DNA of 64,000 nt, taken from Butyriboletus loyo. Its lineage: Eukaryota > Basidiomycota > Agaricomycetes > Boletales > Boletaceae. The stretch is taken from the NCBI GenBank assembly GCA_038093515.1, contig JBBPSI010000077.1, forward strand, positions 43,924-107,923, given 5' to 3'. Made by a program: the position numbers and the translations under genes. The number at the start of each line of letters is the position of its first letter. Within the stretch, counting starts at the first letter, position 1. This document shows positions 60,480-64,000 of the stretch, piece by piece. The notes below the pieces were generated by a model. The model was not told where the DNA came from. It saw only the letters and a program-made list of their open reading frames with translations, and did not search any database.

Positions 60480-61720
60480 TATCGCCCTGCAGGTAGAACA
60501 GCTGCTGCATGCACTGCCCGCATGCCTGCCCATTGGCAGCAGGCATCGCCACATAGGAACACCCTTCTGGACCCCCGCCCACTGCACATGGCAGGCCACA
60601 GGCCCATTCATCAACCTTCCGCAATGCCCCGCAGGCCCCCCATTCACCTTCCATGTTTCTCCACAGGCCCCCCGCCCACTCTGCATGTCATTCTGTGGGC
60701 CCCCCCATACATCTACTGCATTTCCCCATGGGCCTCCTGTCTGCTTAATGCATTTCTGCAGGCCCCCTTTTCCCCCCACCAAATTGCCCTGCGGGCCCCC
60801 CATCTACTTTCTGCATTTCCCGTAGCCTGCCCATTTGTTGGGCATAAAATTCTGCAGGCCCCCTCATCCACCTTCTGCGTCGCCCAGTGGGCTCCCCGCC
60901 TCTCATGCGCATCACACCGTAGGCCCCCTGTCAGCGGAGCAGCCTGCAAACATATCGCCAGTGGGCCTGCCCATCTGCACCGCATATCACCACATGGGCC
61001 CACTCATCTAATGGACATATCCACATGTGGGCCCCTTCGTCTGCTTTACATATCCCCCTGCGGGCCCCCTATCAGTAGTGTGGCCCAAAGATGTACTGCC
61101 AGCAGGCCTGCCCATCAGCACAGCATATCACCACATGGGCCCACTCTTCTGATTCACATATTCACCTGCAGGCCCCTTCATCTGCTTTATATATCCCCCT
61201 GCAGGCCCCCTGTCCATAGTCTGGCCCAAATATGTACTGCCAGCAGGCCCACCCGTCTGAGTGACATTTCCATCCCTGGGCCCCTTTGTCTGCATTACAT
61301 ATCACCCCATGCACCCCCCACAAGCAGCACAGCCCTCACAATTACTCCCAGCAGGCCTGCCCATCCATAGCACATACCACCCTGAGGGCCTGCTCGTCTG
61401 AGTCACATTTCCACCTGCAGGCCCCTTCGTCTGCATTCCATATCACCCTACAGGCCCCCCGTCAGTAGCACAACTATTCCATGCACCCCTAGCAGGCTCC
61501 ACCATCTGAAGTACATAATACCCCAAGGGCCTGCTCGTCTGCACTTGCCTGTAATATAACTATGATATTTACCCTTAGCGGGCCCATTCATCTGTAGTAT
61601 ATACCCCCTCCGGGCCCACCCATCTATAGCATAGGTCCTCCATCGACCCATGGGCAGGCCTGCCTGCATGCAACCCATATCCTACATCTCCCTACCCTGC
61701 AGGCCAACTCGTCAACACTG
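60480..61720. repeat. 33-bp minisatellite with 141-bp higher-order period
   Basis: About 1.2 kb of degenerate tandem repeats anchored on GGCCC. A well-preserved monomer is GGCCCCTTCGTCTGC at 61,030, recurring at 61,171 and again near 61,420; the monomer is 33 bp. The 61,030 and 61,171 copies are 141 bp apart, and the GGGCCCACTC units at 60,996 and 61,137 are likewise 141 bp apart. Together they indicate a four-monomer higher-order unit. Because 33 and 141 are multiples of three, one frame stays open for over 300 codons, but I regard this as a by-product of the repeat. Confidence 0.8.
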
Positions 61721-61936
61721 TCATTTTTGGCTCAGGCAGGCCCTGCCGTCAAAGTATTCCTAATGCACCCATGGGCCCGCCACAGGGTGCCTGTCTACCA
61801 AGTGATATTGTCAACCCAGGGTGGCCATGTGCTACATGACAATGTGACTACATTATGTGACTTTAAGGGTCACCTCTACGTGCCAGAGGCAGTGCGACAC
61901 CCCTTGGTAAAAGAACTCCACGAGGGCCCCACTGGC

Positions 61937-62437
61937 TGTTATGAGACAACAGAGTTATCAAGTGGCACACGGGGTTCCGCAACTGTTGCAGCTAAAACAC
62001 AATAGCTGGCGAGTGTAATGAGGATAGCTCAGACCTTAATCTTCTCAACTGTTGCCAGCGAATAAGACAAGTGGTTAAAGCTAGGGAATCCTAGCCGCAA
62101 CCACGAGCCCCTTTTTATATTACAAGGGAATGCGCACAGACCATGCAGTGCGTGAGACTAGTTACTATACATGTACATATGAAGAAGTCACGAGTCGATG
62201 ATGATGGGAAATAGAAGTCGACAGCGATCAAAAAGAAGAGAAGCAAATGGAGATTAAATACATGAGGCATGACATCATAGAGTCTGGGCCAGTCTGGACC
62301 ATGACATCATATGCTTAGTCAGCTTGTGGTCACATGTATAATCCCACGATCACATGCGCTAAGTCACGTGACCTTTGAAAGAGAAATATGACGAAATCCG
62401 AATACAAAAGATAGTTATAAGAGATACGATTATAACA
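61937..62437. mobile_element. Solo LTR A inserted in the gypsy integrase
   Basis: The 501-bp block begins TGTTATGAGAC and ends CGATTATAACA, giving six-base inverted ends TGTTAT/ATAACA with TG...CA. It is flanked by CTGGC (61,932-61,936) and CCGGC (62,438-62,442): a five-base target duplication with one CpG transition. Removing it rejoins the gypsy frame. A shared internal motif, TGCGCACAGACCATG, also occurs in LTR B. Confidence 0.82.
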
Positions 62438-62483
62438 CCGGCAGCCATGGCAGAATATTCAGGACTCAGAACTTAGTCCAGTG

Positions 62484-62910
62484 TGTTACGCTGGGCGCTA
62501 ACAACTAGAACAGTGAGGAGGCACTCAAGAGTAGCCTCAGGACTCTGGAGACGATTCTGGGAGAAGTCTCAGACTATGTCTTAGTGCTCACACTAAGAGT
62601 CTGGAGTGAAGCTAATTGCTAGCAGTGATCTGCATAGAACTAGATAGAGTACATGGGTGTAAAGACCGAGTCTTTATACTACTGGGGTCTGCGCACAGAC
62701 CATGTTCCTAATCGAGTCACGAGAAGGAAAGTACAAATGAGGAAGGAGTACTCTAGAATATTCTGGAGTACGAAAGAAAGCGTGTCTGTGTGTGGGAAAT
62801 GGTGACTAAGCTAGAGCGGTTCATACCGCTCAAAGGGCACTAGCAAAAGGCTAGGCGAGTGAAGTAGTCCAAGTGGTAATGGATGGAAAAAGTATACCAC
62901 TACCGTAACA
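62484..62910. mobile_element. Solo LTR B inserted in the gypsy integrase
   Basis: The 427-bp block begins TGTTACGCTGG and ends TACCGTAACA, with seven-base inverted ends TGTTACG/CGTAACA. The flanks are CAGTG (62,479-62,483) and CAGCG (62,911-62,915), again a five-base duplication with a single CpG transition. Excision restores a glutamine-arginine junction just before DYWWPGM. The first ten bases match the LTR that begins at 63,817. Confidence 0.84.
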
Positions 62911-63816
62911 CAGCGGGACTACTGGTGGCCTGGGATGGGCTCATATATCAGGAAATTCGTCACTGGTTGTGCAGTTTGCCAGGCAAACAAGGTCAACACC
63001 CACCCGATGGTACCTGGCCTTACCCCACTATCCAGCACCGCCACACAGCCGTTTCAGCAAGTATCCATTGATCTCATCATGGATCTCCCAGAGTCTATGG
63101 GATATGATTTGGTAATGGTCATGGTAGACCATGGCCTTACGAAGGGGGTAATTTTCATACCTTGCAACAAGACGATCGACACAGCAGGTGTCGCCCAACT
63201 ATTCTTTGACAAAGTCTTCACCAGATTTGGTCTGCACGATCGGTGCATCTTGGACCATGGTCCGCAATTCGCTTCAGCCTTCACACAGGAATTAGCAAGG
63301 CTGCTAAAATACGACCTCGCCCTCTCCTCAGCATACCACCCACAGACGGATGGCAAGACAGAAAGGGTCAACCAGGAGTTGGAGACCTATCTCCGCATCT
63401 TTTGCGATGGACGCCCTGACAGATGGGCCAGTATACTCCCCATGGCAGAGTTTTCTCACAACTCAACCACTCACTCAGTGACTGGCAAGACGCCGTTCTC
63501 GTTAATGATCAGCTATGAACCATGTGCGTACCCGGCGTTAGGATGGACGTTCCTACTGGCATTAGAAGCAAGGCTCTTGGACTTAGCTGCAAGTCATGAA
63601 GAAGCCTCAGAAGCACACGACAAGGCACAGCGCCTTATGAAAGAGTGGATCATGACCAAGTTTAAACCCTGGAAGATTGGAGATAAAGTATGGCTAGAAG
63701 GCTGCAACCTCAGGCTCAGGTACCAGTTGTGGAAGCTCGCACTAAAATGGGAAGGCCCCTTTGAGGTGGCACAAGTGATTTCTCCTGTCACATTCCACCT
63801 ACGCCTCCCTCCCACC

Positions 63817-64000
63817 TGTTACGCTGATAGCGCACAATAGCTAGCAGCAAGCACTTATAGGGGCTCGAGCCTAATGAGGAAACTAGCCGACTCGTGTAGA
63901 CGACGCTATCAGATGTCTTGCAAAGCAAGTGTCGGCGAGATCTTGAGTGGTGGCGACCAGACGAGATCGAGCAGACTCTTATCGGCTTTATCGGGTATGA
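63817..64000. mobile_element. Start of a third LTR (C), cut by the window edge
   Basis: TGTTACGCTG, identical to the start of LTR B, begins at 63,817 and abruptly ends the gypsy integrase frame after the LRLPP codons. The preceding five bases are CCACC (63,812-63,816), the predicted target duplication. Whether this is a solo LTR or a full element lies beyond the window. Confidence 0.65.

Larger units (their letters stand above)
61727..63816 (+). mobile_element. Ty3/gypsy retrotransposon fragment: integrase region, split by two LTRs
   Basis: The left part reads FKGHLYVPEAVRHPLVKELH then EGPTG, where pol leads into the integrase zinc-binding region. The right part, from 62,911, reads QRDYWWPGMGSYIRKF, CAVCQANK (CC of the HHCC finger) and the DDE core: SIDLIMDLPESMGYD, ILDHGPQFAS and QTDGKTERVNQELE. 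It continues through WKIGDKVWLEGCNLRL to VTFHLRLPP and then stops where an LTR begins at 63,817. Between the parts lie the solo LTRs at 61,937-62,437 and 62,484-62,910; the 62,443-62,483 island keeps the gypsy frame. Upstream reverse transcriptase is missing, so the element was already truncated. Confidence 0.87.

Noticed and set aside
60426..61370. A 314-codon open frame on the plus strand
   Set aside because: It lies on the 33-bp minisatellite. The frame stays open because the period is a multiple of three, and the translation is a degenerate GP-rich repeat with no domain.
60480..61720. CRISPR-like look of repeats with variable parts between them
   Set aside because: The organism is a fungus, the repeats are degenerate and contiguous, and there are no unique spacers of constant size and no cas genes.

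Overview
The window is nuclear DNA of a filamentous basidiomycete, most likely an Agaricomycete; I cannot name the species. The evidence is the gene structure (short introns, mostly 46-68 nt, up to 12 per gene) together with gene families typical of these fungi: a UPO-type heme-thiolate peroxidase, a KDZ transposase, and fungal forms of the mitochondrial and DNA-repair genes. I placed exons by hand from splice signals, reading frame and family motifs. Where the exon sum gives one clean reading frame I say so; other gene limits are approximate.

Positions 1-46,900 are a compact housekeeping arm. In order: an eEF1A lysine methyltransferase (EFM4, cut by the window edge), the TIM23 motor J-protein PAM18, two tandem UPF1-like SF1 helicases, a Ser-rich protein of unknown function, a small two-helix membrane protein, a TPR protein, a peroxisomal citrate synthase (C-terminal SKL), a secreted Ser/Thr-rich protein, a decayed cytochrome P450, the KEOPS subunit PCC1, an EBP1/PA2G4 homologue, a SAM methyltransferase, complex I subunit NDUFB8, the XPG/Rad2 endonuclease, a CAF120/SKG3-like PH-domain protein, COX11, a DNAJC8/Spf31 J-protein, RMI1, a carnitine acyltransferase ending in SRL, and a secreted peroxygenase-like enzyme. 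Mitochondrial biogenesis and respiration (PAM18, NDUFB8, COX11), DNA repair (XPG, RMI1) and peroxisomal acetyl-unit handling (citrate synthase, carnitine acyltransferase) recur, but nothing suggests operon-like organisation.

Positions 47,100-64,000 are a transposon-rich arm: a hAT relic broken by CpG-to-TpG changes, a candidate solo LTR, a large KDZ element with neighbouring multi-exon accessory genes, a 33-bp minisatellite with a 141-bp higher-order period, and a Ty3/gypsy integrase region split by two solo LTRs and bounded by a third LTR start at the window edge.

The most unusual signals are these. The second SF1 helicase is mosaic: its exon 1 is CpG-rich, while the rest of the gene and about 575 bp of 3' flank hold almost no CpG, yet the frame stays open and all helicase motifs survive. 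The two solo LTRs sit in a gypsy integrase with five-base target duplications that each differ by a single CpG transition. Several relics carry C-to-T nonsense changes. Finally, a possibly undescribed block of four genes surrounds the KDZ transposase.
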